64,000 bases of DNA from Oopsacas minuta (taxonomy: Eukaryota > Porifera > Hexactinellida > Lyssacinosida > Leucopsacidae), in the NCBI GenBank assembly GCA_024704765.1, contig JAKMXF010000361.1, forward strand, positions 62,001 to 126,000. The letters run 5' to 3'. The position numbers and the translations under genes are program-made. Under the pieces are notes generated by a model, which was given only the letters and a program-made list of their open reading frames with translations, was not told the origin of the DNA and made no database searches. Positions 20,504 through 32,900 of the stretch are shown in pieces (within the stretch, counting starts at the first letter, position 1; every line of letters starts with the position of its first letter).

Positions 20504-23500
20504 TCAGTTTATAGGATGCTCGGATATTAAGCTAATCTCAGAGTGTTGAGCTGTCATAGAGCTGAATATGGTAGTGGAAGGATCGAATAAATAATAGAGA
20601 GCACTAGAGTGTATTACCTCAGTAAAGAGAGGATATGAGAGTAACTGTGCATATGTTAGTTCATTCAGTCCTAAGGTATCAAGTTGAGAAAATACCTGTC
20701 CTATATCAAGGGGGGTGGTATGTAGAGAAATGTCCGATTGTTTCATCTCTATTTGATTGTGACAGAATACTTTGAAAAGTTCTTCTTGAGAGAAAGAGAT
20801 TGCTGACATCATCTCGGGTGTAGTGGATTCTGGTAAAGGAACTTTTATTCCCTTCAACAGACTGAGGGCGTTAATCAGTCCCGTGTTAGCGGATGTGTCT
20901 GCACAGAAGTACAATAACATATCCTCATAGTCCAGTAGGTCTGTCTCAGGATCAGCGTATATATCAAAGAACACCTTCCTTATCATAAAGTTTCTGTCAA
21001 ACTTTGACAGAGCATCAAGATTCTCATATTCACTGGGATCTCTAGGGTAGGAAAGGAACCACAAATGCTCCTGGAGGTATTCCTCCTTGTTCACTTGTCC
21101 TGATGGGTATCTGTCTCTGAACCTCATTAAGGTTTCCATAAGGCTGTCTAGCGTGGGAGCAGGATAAGGACGGGATAAACTAACGATAAAGTTTTTCCAG
21201 TTGATATAGTGGCCATCCCAAGATATCTGAGTTAGAACTGTAGACAGCTGGTCTGTAGAGAATTCGGGTAATAAATTAGATTTAGAGGAATTGTCTGATA
21301 GAAACTGTATGAACTCCTGTATACTGATTACACCGGATGGAGCAAAAAGAGAAAGGGAAGTAGCGAGGGATTCTAGCTGTAAGACAGAAAGAGATCCATT
21401 AGCTGTATCCTCCGGGGGTGTAGTAGGGCGAAGTCTAGGAGGCTCTTCATATGTTACCATAGAGGATTCTATTAAAAACTCAGTACCACTCAGATTCAAA
21501 ACTGGTTTAATTTTAATCTCATTTTCAATAGCTTGATGTATGTATTGGCATAATTGATTAATGCTTGAGGTCTCTTCTTTGAATCTTATACCAATCCAAC
21601 CTTTCATCTCATCATACAGACTCCCTACTTTAGATTTCAACTCACGTATCACAGATATTCCCCTATACTTCAGCTGCTCTAGTCTGTATTTAGAATAATT
21701 CTCCTCTAATTTAATCGCTTCCATAAACTCATCCAATAAATTATCCTCTTCCTTTCTAGCTTTAATAACCTCAGGAGGTAGTTGTGCATCTGGCAAGACA
21801 GGCTCTGGAGTTACTTCAGCCGGCTTGGTACCTTTCTTACCCACAGGAGTAGCCTTGCCTCCCTTTTTAGCAGGAGTAGATTTCCCTAATTTACTCTTAT
21901 CATCCACTTCCCTCTTATCTTTCTCTACTCGTTCCTGCTCCACCTCTTCCTTCAGCATGTACTCACTATAACACATATTGTGGATGTTATTATATGTCAG
22001 GCAGTATGCTTGTAACAGCTGGTGCTCGTCTTGATCAGCTGATTCCAACTCTAATACATTTGATACTAACGATTTCTCTGAGGCTCTCTTGTCTAACTTT
22101 TTCTTCCCTTTATCATCTTTAGACGACACAGATTCTACTTTATACTCGTAGCGTGGCATCAAGGCAGGTCTCTGTACAGACTTACTTTGCTCCTCTACCC
22201 CCTCCCCTTCCCCTGTACCTCCCTCTCCATCCTCATTAAGTAGGATACAAGTCCCACTGATTGACTCCAGTACAGCTTGAGCGTCCGGCAGCTCCAGGAG
22301 AGGTACTACTATCTGAGCAGGAGTCTCTGAGAGAACACGTCCACGCATTGACTCGTAGTAGTCGTGTACGAGTCGCATGGTGTCTTGGAACCTGCTGAGT
22401 TCTGCCTGTAGCAGAGATATGAATAGATTGATCAGAAATCCTGAGTTATCTTCAAGCCAGTTATTCTCCATAATGTGTGCTCTCTCTAGCTCTGCATCAT
22501 GTTTCCGCTTATCACTAATATCCCCTAGACAATTCTTTTTTAAGTCATCTACCTGTTGATGGAACTCAGCCTTCACTTCCTTATCAGCTCTCAGGTCAGT
22601 AGTCAGATCGTTATACTTCTTTTGGAATTGAGATACTATAACTTGCTTCTGGTCTGGCCTCCTTAAATACTCTCTAAATTCTTCTCTTGTTCGATATATA
22701 TACTTACAAGATATGTGTTGTGCTTGTCGTATAGAAGAGAAAGCTTCCTTACAGGTATTAATATAATAATCCTCTGTAGCATTCCATAGTCTAGCTAGAT
22801 AGTTAGATACTACGTTAGGAATAGGTTTGTCACAATAATCCCATCCAATCTCTCCTGGCTTCACTACAGACTCTTCCTGTATATCAGAGCCTTGTTCAGA
22901 ACTCATAATCTGGTCCTGTGTATCTAGATAGCTACTGGTAGCTTGTCGTTGAGGTGACGTAATAGATAGAGTCAGTATTTCCTCCACTTTGTGTGTGAGA
23001 TCAGTCATAGTGTTAGCTCCCTCGATAAACTTGACATTACCAAATCTTGTGAACCATTCCTCAAGTGCTGGTTTGCTCTCAGTATAATTAGCTAGCATGT
23101 ACTGTAGCATGTCTAGTCTATTGGTGTTACAACGTGATAATTCGGCTTGTTTTACACTTGAGGGAGCTGGATTGAATTCTATATGGTACTTATCCTTGGT
23201 TCTTGTGTTCACTTGTTGACCTAGTCCTCTTCTGATTGCTACCTTATCTGGGAGATTGAGGAATATAATCTTTTTGAAGTAGCTGTTGGGAGTAGTGAGG
23301 TTCTGTTCATGTTCTAGACCGTGTACTAGTATAGATAACTTGTTCCCGCACCATTCCCTAGCCTCACGAGAGGTTCGTAGTTTAGGAGGATCGGATGGCG
23401 GTTCATACCCAGAGAGCTGTTTCTCAAGCAGCTGAGCTTGATTCAGAGTTTTAGGAAATCCATCAATTATCCAGGAAGATCCATCAGGCAGCTGTCTAAT

Positions 23501-26397
23501 CTTATGAATAAGAATATCTATCAAGAGGTTGTCATCTATGCTATCTCCTCTCCTCAGCATATCGGAGGCTTGCTTTCCTAGCACGGCTCGAGGGGTGGGG
23601 ACCAGTTGAGACACGAACAAGTCTTGAGAAGGAGGTTCCTCCTGGCTAGGAATCTGTGCACCTATAGTCTGCTCTTCCTCTTTCTTAGCACTGACACGAG
23701 AAGACATATTCCTGGGAGATACAGCACCAGGTGATAATCCTTTAACCTGTTTTTGTTTCTTACCACTCATAGATTTAGGTTTTCCAGGTTTCTCTTTAAT
23801 TGATTGGGTTGCTATTTCTGAGGGGATTGGGATACATTCACACTTGACCTCCTCCATCTCATTGTTCTTGTGAGCTGTTATCGCTTCATGCACCAGTTTG
23901 ACTAAGTCAAGTACTACTATCCCAGTACGCTGAGCAATGTAAGTGAGGATTGTACTCTTACCAGAGAATGGGGGTCCTATTATACAGCCTGTGAATAGGA
24001 ATGTGGGGAGATCAGGAGGTGTGGGAGGAGGAGGAGGAGGGAAGGCTACAGAGTAGAGTCTAGAGATCATATGTTGTAGTATTAGATTAGAAGGAATGCT
24101 TATTAGAGACCCATCTTCAGTCTTGCTCCACTCTTCCCTCCAGTAGAGATAGGATAGGAAGTCCTGTTCATCTAGCAGAGACTTCTGCTCTATGTCCTGC
24201 TGGTCATCAGGAGGGACAGGGCAAGTAGCAGGATTAATTATAGGGGGGTAGTCCTCTTCCGTCTCGTTTTCAAAAGGAGAGTATCCAGCCAATACGAGTG
24301 CCTTCCAGCTCTTGAACACCTTAGAAGGGATCTGTTTATCTGTCATCTTGCGGTAGTCAGCTATCTTACAAGCTAAATCCGCGAAAAGTATCACTATTTC
24401 CTGGCAAGCTATCCTACTCTTTTCTGCATTTTTCTTCTCTTTCTGATGAAGCAGTTCTTTATGCAATTCCTGTTGCTGTTTTATCTATGAGACAGTATAC
24501 TATCTACTAATGATTATATATAATTATAATATGACTAAAGTTATGCTGTAATAATACACATTTGTATAGAAATCTTAAACAAATGTAAAACACACAAGCA
24601 TGTGCTAGCCAAAACTTTCCAAAAAGGTCACACATACGTTACGTCATGTAAATTCAGTTCAGCTCAGAACTGACATTTTGATATTTGTAGATAAGCATAA
24701 ATTAATCTTATTAGCTTCATATGGTACAGTAATTGAGAATACTTTTTCTGAATAAGAAGTAAACTAACCTGTTCAGCATACAATTCCTTCTCAGCAGAAG
24801 CTAGCTGAGCCTCTCTATCCAATGCCTCGCTAAACTCTCTCCTTCTCTCCTCCTCCAGCTGTTTCTGCTTATTAGCTCTATTCTCCCTGATAACCAGTTT
24901 GTTCTGCTTAATTTGTAACAGCTGAGTAGCTGCTCTCTGCTCCTGTTGACTCTGTCGCATCAATCTCTTAACAAGCAGCTCCTCCTTCTGCTCGTCAGCT
25001 CTACACTCCTCACGTCTCAGCTGTTCAGCTAATATGCGACGTCTACGGGCAGCCCGTTTCTGAGCCATTTCTCTCCTTTTATGTCCTCCTGTTTGCAGTC
25101 TAGCTACATATCTAATGAGTAACATTATAACAGCTGATCTATAAGTCAGCTATAAGGCTAGTCACCTATTATCTGGCTCAGCTAAACTACCAGTCTCTGA
25201 GGATGGAATGGAGGAGGTTAGAGAACACTCACTCTCTGTACTAGTCACAGGAGGCTGCAAGTCAGCTGTTTGAGAAGTTTGTGAGATAGGTGGGAGTTCT
25301 GTGGTATCGGGACGTATAGAATGAATCAGCTGTTGATTCTCAAAATCCTCCAACAATTCTGACACCTCTCTTGCCTCTCTGTGCTTGTTCTGTCTAACAG
25401 TCAGTGACCTATACAACATAGTTAAGTATATTCTCGTTGCTATGCAGTATAATCTATGAATTCACATACCTTAACCTCTTATTAGAGCCTCCAGTACCAG
25501 AGGAGGATGTTACAGGACCTAGGGAAGTCTTGAGAGGACTTAGTCTCATGCTCTTGTATAACTGGGCCTGTCTCTCTCTCTTCATTCTCCCCTCTGTCAG
25601 CTGTTCTGCTATTTTCTTCTGTCTCATCATAATCTCATCCTTCTCCAACTGAGCCTCCGTCTCTCTCAATCTCTTTTCTTGCAAACTACGCTTCTCCTCG
25701 TATCTATGCACCAGTGCTTCAAAATCTAAGTCAGACTGTCGTAGAGTCTGTTGTCTGAGTCTGTCTTTGTACCACGTACTCTCAGAGCTCTCTAGCTGTC
25801 CTCTACCTAACGTCTTACGACCCTAACACTTCAATAAACTCTATCCCTATTTCCCTATCATATATCATACAGTAGAGTTCGCCTATTAGCAAGTCGTATT
25901 GTGCACGAATTTCGCTTGCTAATACCTATGCAATCTTGCTACGTATTAGACTATTAGAGGGTTATTTCCACTATAAGTTCCTAAAAAAAATTCTTATTAG
26001 GTGAATACCGCTAATAGGCAAACACGACTGTATATCTTATACTAACCTGTACTAAACTCCTCTTCAGCTCACTACGAGAACTCCCCAGAGACACAAACAG
26101 TCTGTACAGCAACTGAACAGCAGCATGTCCCTTCTGATTGATAATATCACTCACTGCCTGAGGCTTCAGATGTATATCTAGCAGTCGTAAGCTATGCTCC
26201 AGTCTAATGAAGTTATTCAATTTAGCTTCAGAGGAGTGAGCCTTATGGAAACTGTTAAAATCCTCCTGCATTCCATATCTGAATAGAATCAGTCCGTATG
26301 GATACCCGTTACTGAGCTGAAATGACAAGTTATCGCTTTCTAGCTGGGTGTCTGGTTCTATATCTTTGTTTACCCAACGGCACAATATCTCTGCCAT
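20504..26397 (-). CDS. SPEF2: Sperm flagellar protein 2 homolog (5 exons, about 1752 aa)
   Basis: Central-apparatus protein of motile cilia. Exons: 26397-26047, 25822-25470, 25408-25166, 25099-24769, 24484-20504; phases agree at every junction, with GTTAGT/GTATGT/GTGACT donors. Exon 1 encodes the N-terminal CH domain (MAEILCRWVNKD, AKLNNFIRLEHSLRLL). Exons 2-4 are charged coiled coil. Exon 5 has an adenylate-kinase-like domain with P-loop GPPFSGKST and a lid region (IIDGFPKTLNQAQLL), then coiled coils and a C-terminal EF-hand-like stretch (DPETDLLDYEDMLLYF). Human SPEF2 is 1822 residues with the same order. Intron 1 carries a pogo-like MITE. The start ATG lies 151 bp from the DDX1 stop, so the two genes are tightly packed on one strand. 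Confidence 0.93.
25870..26030. mobile_element. Pogo-like MITE in SPEF2 intron 1, 161 bp
   Basis: Left end CAGTAGAGTTCGCCTATTAG and reversed right end CAGTCGTGTTTGCCTATTAG match at 17 of 20 positions, with TA on both sides. It fills most of SPEF2 intron 1. Confidence 0.8.
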
Positions 26398-26548
26398 GAG
26401 TAGATAATATGATGTATAACTAAGGTAATTGAGCTAAAGTATTGAAAAGTTAAATCTGAGTCCTTACCGCTACGTATTATACCAGTTGGATACTAGAGCA
26501 GAAATAGAAATTTCAAAATATATTACTATGCAAAGGTAAATCCTAAAT

Positions 26549-29500
26549 CTATATGTTTGTATCTCGAATATTGGAACTAATTTTGTTTTTAAGAAATGAT
26601 CTTTGCGCCTCCTTTTCGAGCCGTGTGAGTTTATCAAGAGAGGGTCGTACTATATCTACATGTCCCTGGTAACATGAACCAGAAGTCTCCCTCTTAACTC
26701 CATATGCTACCTTTCCATCAAACTCATTCTCAGGTACATACAGATTGCTATCAATCTCAGGTATAGTCACACCTAAATGCTCCTCAATATCTCCGAGATA
26801 CTGCTCTTCATCATACCATATACAGCAACCTCCTTCATCCTTCAAATTAGTGTTATAACAATTCTTACCACGACTAACACATGTATGGTACCACACTTTT
26901 TCTGGTACCTTAGAGGCGAAAGAAATCGCGAGTCCCATCCTCTCTGCCCGTCCCACTCGTCCGATACGATGCACATAGTTCATTTTATCGTCTGGCATCA
27001 TGACATTGATTACGTAGGGGATTCCTTTCATGTCGATACCTCTAGCTGCTACATCTGTACAGATTAAGAACTTTACTTTGTTTGCTTTGAAGAGTTCAAG
27101 GTTCTTCTTACGTTCCTGCGGTCTCCTGTCGGCGTGTAGACACACACAGGTGAAGAGAGTTGGATTCTTTTCTATTTTAGTGCCCCGGTATCCTAGATAA
27201 CGCTCCATGTTGTCACAGTCTAGTTTAGTGCGACAGAATATAATGCCTTGATCCATTTTAAGATTCTTTATTGCTTTAACAACAAGATCACCTGTATATG
27301 ATACAGTACAGAAATATTATCGTGCTAATAATAATACAGCAAGGTTGGAACCGAATAGTTCAATAATTGGCTGGCTCCCGAATACCAGTATTCAGTGTTT
27401 GGTTAGCAAACAATTATATTTCATACTTGCCAACCCTCATGGGACCTGTGGATTATCCCTGGTTTTACAAGAAATCTATGGAAATATTCCAAAATCCAGG
27501 AAAAATAATTGGTAAGTATAACATTTGACCAAATATTTGATTGAAGTATTCGGTAGGAGCGGTTTCAACCTTGTAATACAATAAACTCTGGTTTTAACGA
27601 GATGTTAGAGACCCAGGTATCATTTCTTTGTATTCGGAGTAAAATCAACTTAGTTTCATATAATAGGGAGTAAAGAATCACTTGGTTATAACGGGAGTTC
27701 ACTGTAATTATACCTTTGATTAATTTGATTGCTTCAGATAATGCTTCCGCCGGTTGAGTGCCGCTTGGATTAGTATCGTCGTGAATATGCACTCCATCCG
27801 TCCTAATTGTATTCTTCATATTGTGCCAGCTGATGTCCTTTTTGGGATCCACTCTATACACCACGTGATGGACAGTTTCAGGTACAGAGTCCTGTCCCTT
27901 CAGGTCTACCCAAGTAGGGAAGTACATGAGACGCTGTGCTAGCTTCTTAACCTCGAAATTATGGAGTGTAGCAGAGCATACTATCATCTGCAGTCTCTGA
28001 CCGTCAGTGTGAATCTGTGGTTGAAATGTTATCATTGAAAATACTCAAAATAGTCATAAATTATATGCCAACTTGGACAGGAAGGGATGTCCAGCAATTT
28101 GGATTTGTGCGTGGATCCAATATCCCGCCGAAAATTGCAGAAAATAATACCGATTTTGTAGCCAGACAATAGAAATAGCCAGTCTAATGCTAATACTGTA
28201 TGCTAGGTCCCGACATTCTACAAATGTCTCGCTAAACTACTTTTGAGTGGGAAAGATGTCATATTTCCCACCCAGACGCAGGAGCCTAATTGCGGCTATA
28301 CTTCTCACTTTGTTCTTCACCTAAGTTGGCAATTATGTAATACAAAAGGATAGTAAATTGACAATATATATATACACATATAATACATGTATGTAGTGTA
28401 AATAATATTACCTTAGGAATGTTATTATTTATTTTGTCAATAACCTCTCCGTGTCCCTGGCTAAGCAGACCATCAGCTTCATCTAACACTAAGAACTTAA
28501 CTTGATCCAGACACAGTACACCACTAGAGATGAGATCTTCCAGTCTTCCAGGAGTACCACACACAATATCAACTCCCTGATTTAATTTCTCTACCTGCAT
28601 CTTAGCAGGGTCTCCTCCTACTATTGCTAGCTCCTTCACTTCAGGATGAGTCATGTGACGCTTGAATAACATTATCTGATCTATAGTCTGGTGTGCTAGC
28701 TCTCTGGAGGGCTCTAAGATAAGACAAATAGGGGACCGTTTGTTCTTCTTAGGGTTAGAGGATATCTGAGAGAACTCTGTGAATTTAGAAGAGACATGAT
28801 TACATTTACTGAGACCCTTATACCCTTCTGGTGGATCTGATAAGAACTGTTTGTCTCCAAAGTTAAAACTCAGTTCTGCATTCTTAATCGTACAAGCTGC
28901 GTATAAAGGAACTCCGATAATATCTTTGTCTATTCTGAAAGCAATCCCCAGATCTTTGCCATTCTTAGAATAACTAATCTCTTTACTATATAGATCTAGG
29001 TAGCAGCCTAACGTGTCATTCTTCCCGAACTTCTCTCCATAATCCTCAAACTGAGAATTATATGACTTCTTACCAGTACCCCCGAATCCGTACCCCATCT
29101 CATCTTTCCCCAGTTCCAATCTCCCGTTTAGTGTGGACCAACCAATACGACACAATCCCTCATCAGTAATTGTAGCTTCGAAGTAGTAGCGACCCTCTTC
29201 AACCACTCCCCAGGTGGATCTGCACCCCTGCCAGTTCCTGTCCCTAGACTGACATACGAGTCCGTCCCGTGAAATAGCGATCTTCTCTTCTCTGTCCCAG
29301 TAGTTTAACATGCATTTCTGTGGAGCATGTTGTGATTTACCCTCCAACTGGTTCAGTAGGGTTTCCTGTACAATTTGAAGAATAGGAAGACAGAAAGCTC
29401 CTGTTTTCCCACTTCCAGTTTCCGCGGCCATCAACACATCTCCACCTCCCAGTATAAGAGGAATAGCTTCAGCTTGTACGTCTGTTGGGAGTAGCCAGTC

Positions 29501-29563
29501 CATCTCCTCGATAGCCTGAACGATCTCTGGTATAACTCCGAATTGTGAAAATGCACTCATCAC
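26549..29563 (-). CDS. DDX1: DEAD-box RNA helicase DDX1 (3 exons, 731 aa)
   Basis: ATP-dependent RNA helicase acting in tRNA ligation, RNA transport and DNA-damage responses. Exons: 29563-28412, 28014-27714, 27291-26549, joined in consistent phase. The N-terminus [14 protein letters not shown]-motif region and Walker [11 protein letters not shown] are followed by an inserted SPRY domain ([33 protein letters not shown]), the hallmark of DDX1. Then come [36 protein letters not shown], and the C-terminal helicase motifs ARGID and [13 protein letters not shown]. Human DDX1 is 740 residues. Two adjacent Met codons occur at the start; the second aligns best. Intron 2 contains a pogo-like MITE. Confidence 0.95.
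27579..27704. mobile_element. Pogo-like MITE in DDX1 intron 2, 126 bp
   Basis: Left end CAATAAACTCTGGTTTTAAC; reversed right end CAGTGAACTCCCGTTATAAC; TA on both sides. The right end lies 9 bp from the exon 2 donor, so the insertion nearly reached the splice site. Confidence 0.65.
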
Positions 29564-29971
29564 TTCCTAACCTGCTATTATAATCATATAGTATAAAATC
29601 GATGAAGCGCATGCACCTCGTTGATTTTAATAGCTCACTATAATATACGAATTTTGTATAACTAATGAAGGGTGAAAATATAAGAGGTAGTAAATTAGAA
29701 AAGTTACTTGCGAACAGAACCATTTGGCCTTGGATTAGAATCTATTATAGTTAATAAAGAGACAGATCGGGGGTCTTAAAACAATAGTAAATAGGTTCCA
29801 AAAATTTTATTGAATTCTAAACACGATAAACAAATAGTAATACCTACAACGAATCTGAATTGTAAATATTAATTTCAAAATAGCATACCATAGAAAATAT
29901 ATTCTTATAAAATATCAAATAGAAATTTTACATCAATAAAACAGTTTCATTACTTTGTCCTGGAAAACAGA
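29564..29971. other. DDX1 5' flank and CTH 3' flank
   Basis: 408 bp of AT-rich spacer between two same-strand genes. No gene. It should contain the DDX1 promoter and the 3' end of the cystathionine gamma-lyase transcript. Confidence 0.4.
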
Positions 29972-32900
29972 TTAAGATCGAGCTGCGTTAGTCAGGGCAA
30001 CATCTAGATCCTGAATGAGATCACTTACCTCCTCTAGACCTAATAATTAATTAACACATATTTACTAGTAATAATTATAAACACTCCACAAGGGGTGATA
30101 ATAGCAAAAACAGTCATATATATATATATATATACTCAGTTACTCACAAAATCAAGTTGATCAATTAGAGTACAGTAGAACCTCCCAAAGTGGGGTATCC
30201 GGGAAGTACTAACGAAATTCTGCAGCCCACTTTGGAAATACCTCATGCACCAATTCGGACATAATATATTTCAGCGGTTTTTCATACATTTCAATAAGTG
30301 CTTTTTTAGATTGCATTTGAATATTATGACTACCGAGCAAAACCCAATTGATTTTAAAGAGAAAGTGGAAATAGCGAAAGTTCTAACAAAAGCAATGACC
30401 CAGCAAGGTGTTGACAAGAAGTACAAGACCTAAAAGGCACTGTTTCCCGTATTAGTAAGGTAAGGAACGATGGGTAGCTATTAATTCTGAAACTCCTGAC
30501 AGAAGGGGTTGATACAGGAATTTATAGCTCGACACTTTTGGACAGTAACAAACTGATCCTGTACAAATTTGGGTCAACCCCACTTTGGGTTGCACCCTAC
30601 TTTTGTCATCTCACTTTCTGAATTTCCACTTAATATCTACCCCACTTTGGGAGTTTCAATTTAAAATTTTGTATACAACTATACACAAAATTCCTGCAGA
30701 GCACCCCCATTCCCACTTCTGACAAATTCTCCACTTTGGAAGGTTGGTTTAGCTGAGGTTTCCATGCACACCCCTTTATACACCCACACTTTGGGAGGTT
30801 GATTTAGCTGTGGTTGGCCATACACACCCCCACTTTTGAGATTCTACAGAACGTAGTTAACAATACAAACCTATTGACAATCTAACGAGATTGCCAGTAA
30901 TTCCTAACTTCAGCTTTACATCTACTGGAAAATATGCGTGAGTCGTAATACTAGGAATACATGCCACACTCTCACAACCTCCCAAACTAGATGCAGAAAG
31001 AATTACTTTCAAACTCTTCAGAAATATCTTAGCAGTATCGATTGTTCCTTTCAACCTAGAATATGATGTTTGTAGAATCTGTAGATTAGTAGCGGAATGT
31101 CACGCTGATAGCAAAATAAATAGAAATATTGTAGTATGTACAGTAGTGGAGCTTCTGAGGATAGTCTAGCATTGTGGATTGGTTAATTTGACCGATTGGC
31201 CAAACTTATTTACTTTTATCGGTTAAAGAATTAACATACAACAGCTTTGTATTCATGCAATGTCATAGATTGCTGATTTAATATTAATGGGAATTATAGG
31301 CTTTATAGCATAATTAGATACCGGTTTTTATGAATAAATATTATGAGTTATAACCAGTGGCGTCGTATTATATGTGCCTGGAGGGCCGGGACCCCCCAAA
31401 TATTATCCTAATTCCCACATCATTGCTCCAAGAGACCAGAAATGGCAACTTTCTGTGCTACTGTAATTGCAAATCAAACGTTATTTCTTGCGATGGGTTT
31501 CACTCCTGAACCTTTCTGATTGTTTAAAGCGCCCAGAGACTCTCATACAGAACTTGTTGCACAATAGATTGAATTTGTGCCCCTCAGATTTCAAAGCCAC
31601 ACGACGCCACTGGTTATAACCGATATAAATATGAACTAAACTACTATATCAGAACCGTTGACCAGAAGATTATTCTATACTATAATTATTCATTACTATT
31701 ACTATATCTGATGATCTTATCACTGCATTTTCTACGAATGACAAATTCGAGGTAAATGCTTAGGCAATTAAATCGCATACCTGAAAGTAACAATACCAGA
31801 AAATCCATAACACTGTTTCTTAGCCAGCTCGTGCTGGGGATGAGAAGGAAGACCAGGATACAATACTAAATCCACTTCTTTGTGAGATTCCAAGAAATTA
31901 GCAACAGCTAGTGCGTTACGTTGATGCTCACGCATCCTCAGGTGTAGTGTCTTTAGTCCTCTGATCATCAGGTAGCAGTCAAATGGAGTAGATACTGACC
32001 CTAAAGAAATGTTAGAATAAGCTTTACGCATGCATAATCACTAAAACTCGAAAAGGAAAGCATCCAATAAAGAAAAGGGTTTGTCTAACCAGCAACTTAG
32101 GTTGTTGACTGGTTTCTAACAACCTAGGAGGAGGACTTTGTATATAGTAAACTAGGAAAGACATATAATTCAATTATTCTTCTTTTTATATCTCAAATAG
32201 AGTTATTGTAATTGTATATGTCAATCAACATATATAATAGCGAAAGAATGTCCATATACGTGGATTCATAATAATGACCCTGACTTTGTGTTTTGTAGAT
32301 GATCCTATTGCGATTGGAAAAATATTTTCATTTATTTTCGTTCTAAACCACTTTTTGGTCAATTTTCGCTACCGAAATACAGCCTTGAAAATATATGCCT
32401 TTTATATCAAATTGACCTAGAGCTTCATCCAACGTGCTGCAGGCAAACAAGAAGAAAAGTTACTTACCATTGCCGACACTCTAGTCACAGAGGGATAGGT
32501 CTAAGCATCGCGATGCTTTCCTCGAGGTCTCACTGGTCTCACCTACAGGGCGTATGAATAGGTGAGACCAGTGAGGCCATGGCACGACTAAAATTTATAG
32601 TAGACTTCCCCGCTCCCAATATTTATGAATGATGATTAGAGTGTGTTTACTGTGCCTCATGGGGCACGGATACAATGGGTCAGATGGGTCATGAGTCACC
32701 AATGGTCCACTCTGTTCCACAAGCAAGCCAAATTTCAAGTTTGTAGTACTTATCAGTTATTTAATATATATTCGAAAAAATAATTTTAATATAACACACA
32801 AGTGCAATCACAACACTCAAATTGATCCATATAGGAGAATAATCATAAAACGAGAAAAGTCTTACCAACAGACATCTGTATAGACTTGAACTTGTCTGCT

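Noticed and set aside
25437-25652. 71-codon plus-strand frame
   Set aside because: It is the complement of SPEF2 exon 2, which is coding on the minus strand.
30245-30433. 62-codon frame as an independent small gene
   Set aside because: Its C-terminal part is the pogo-type helix-turn-helix remnant inside a transposon, with a frameshift right after it.
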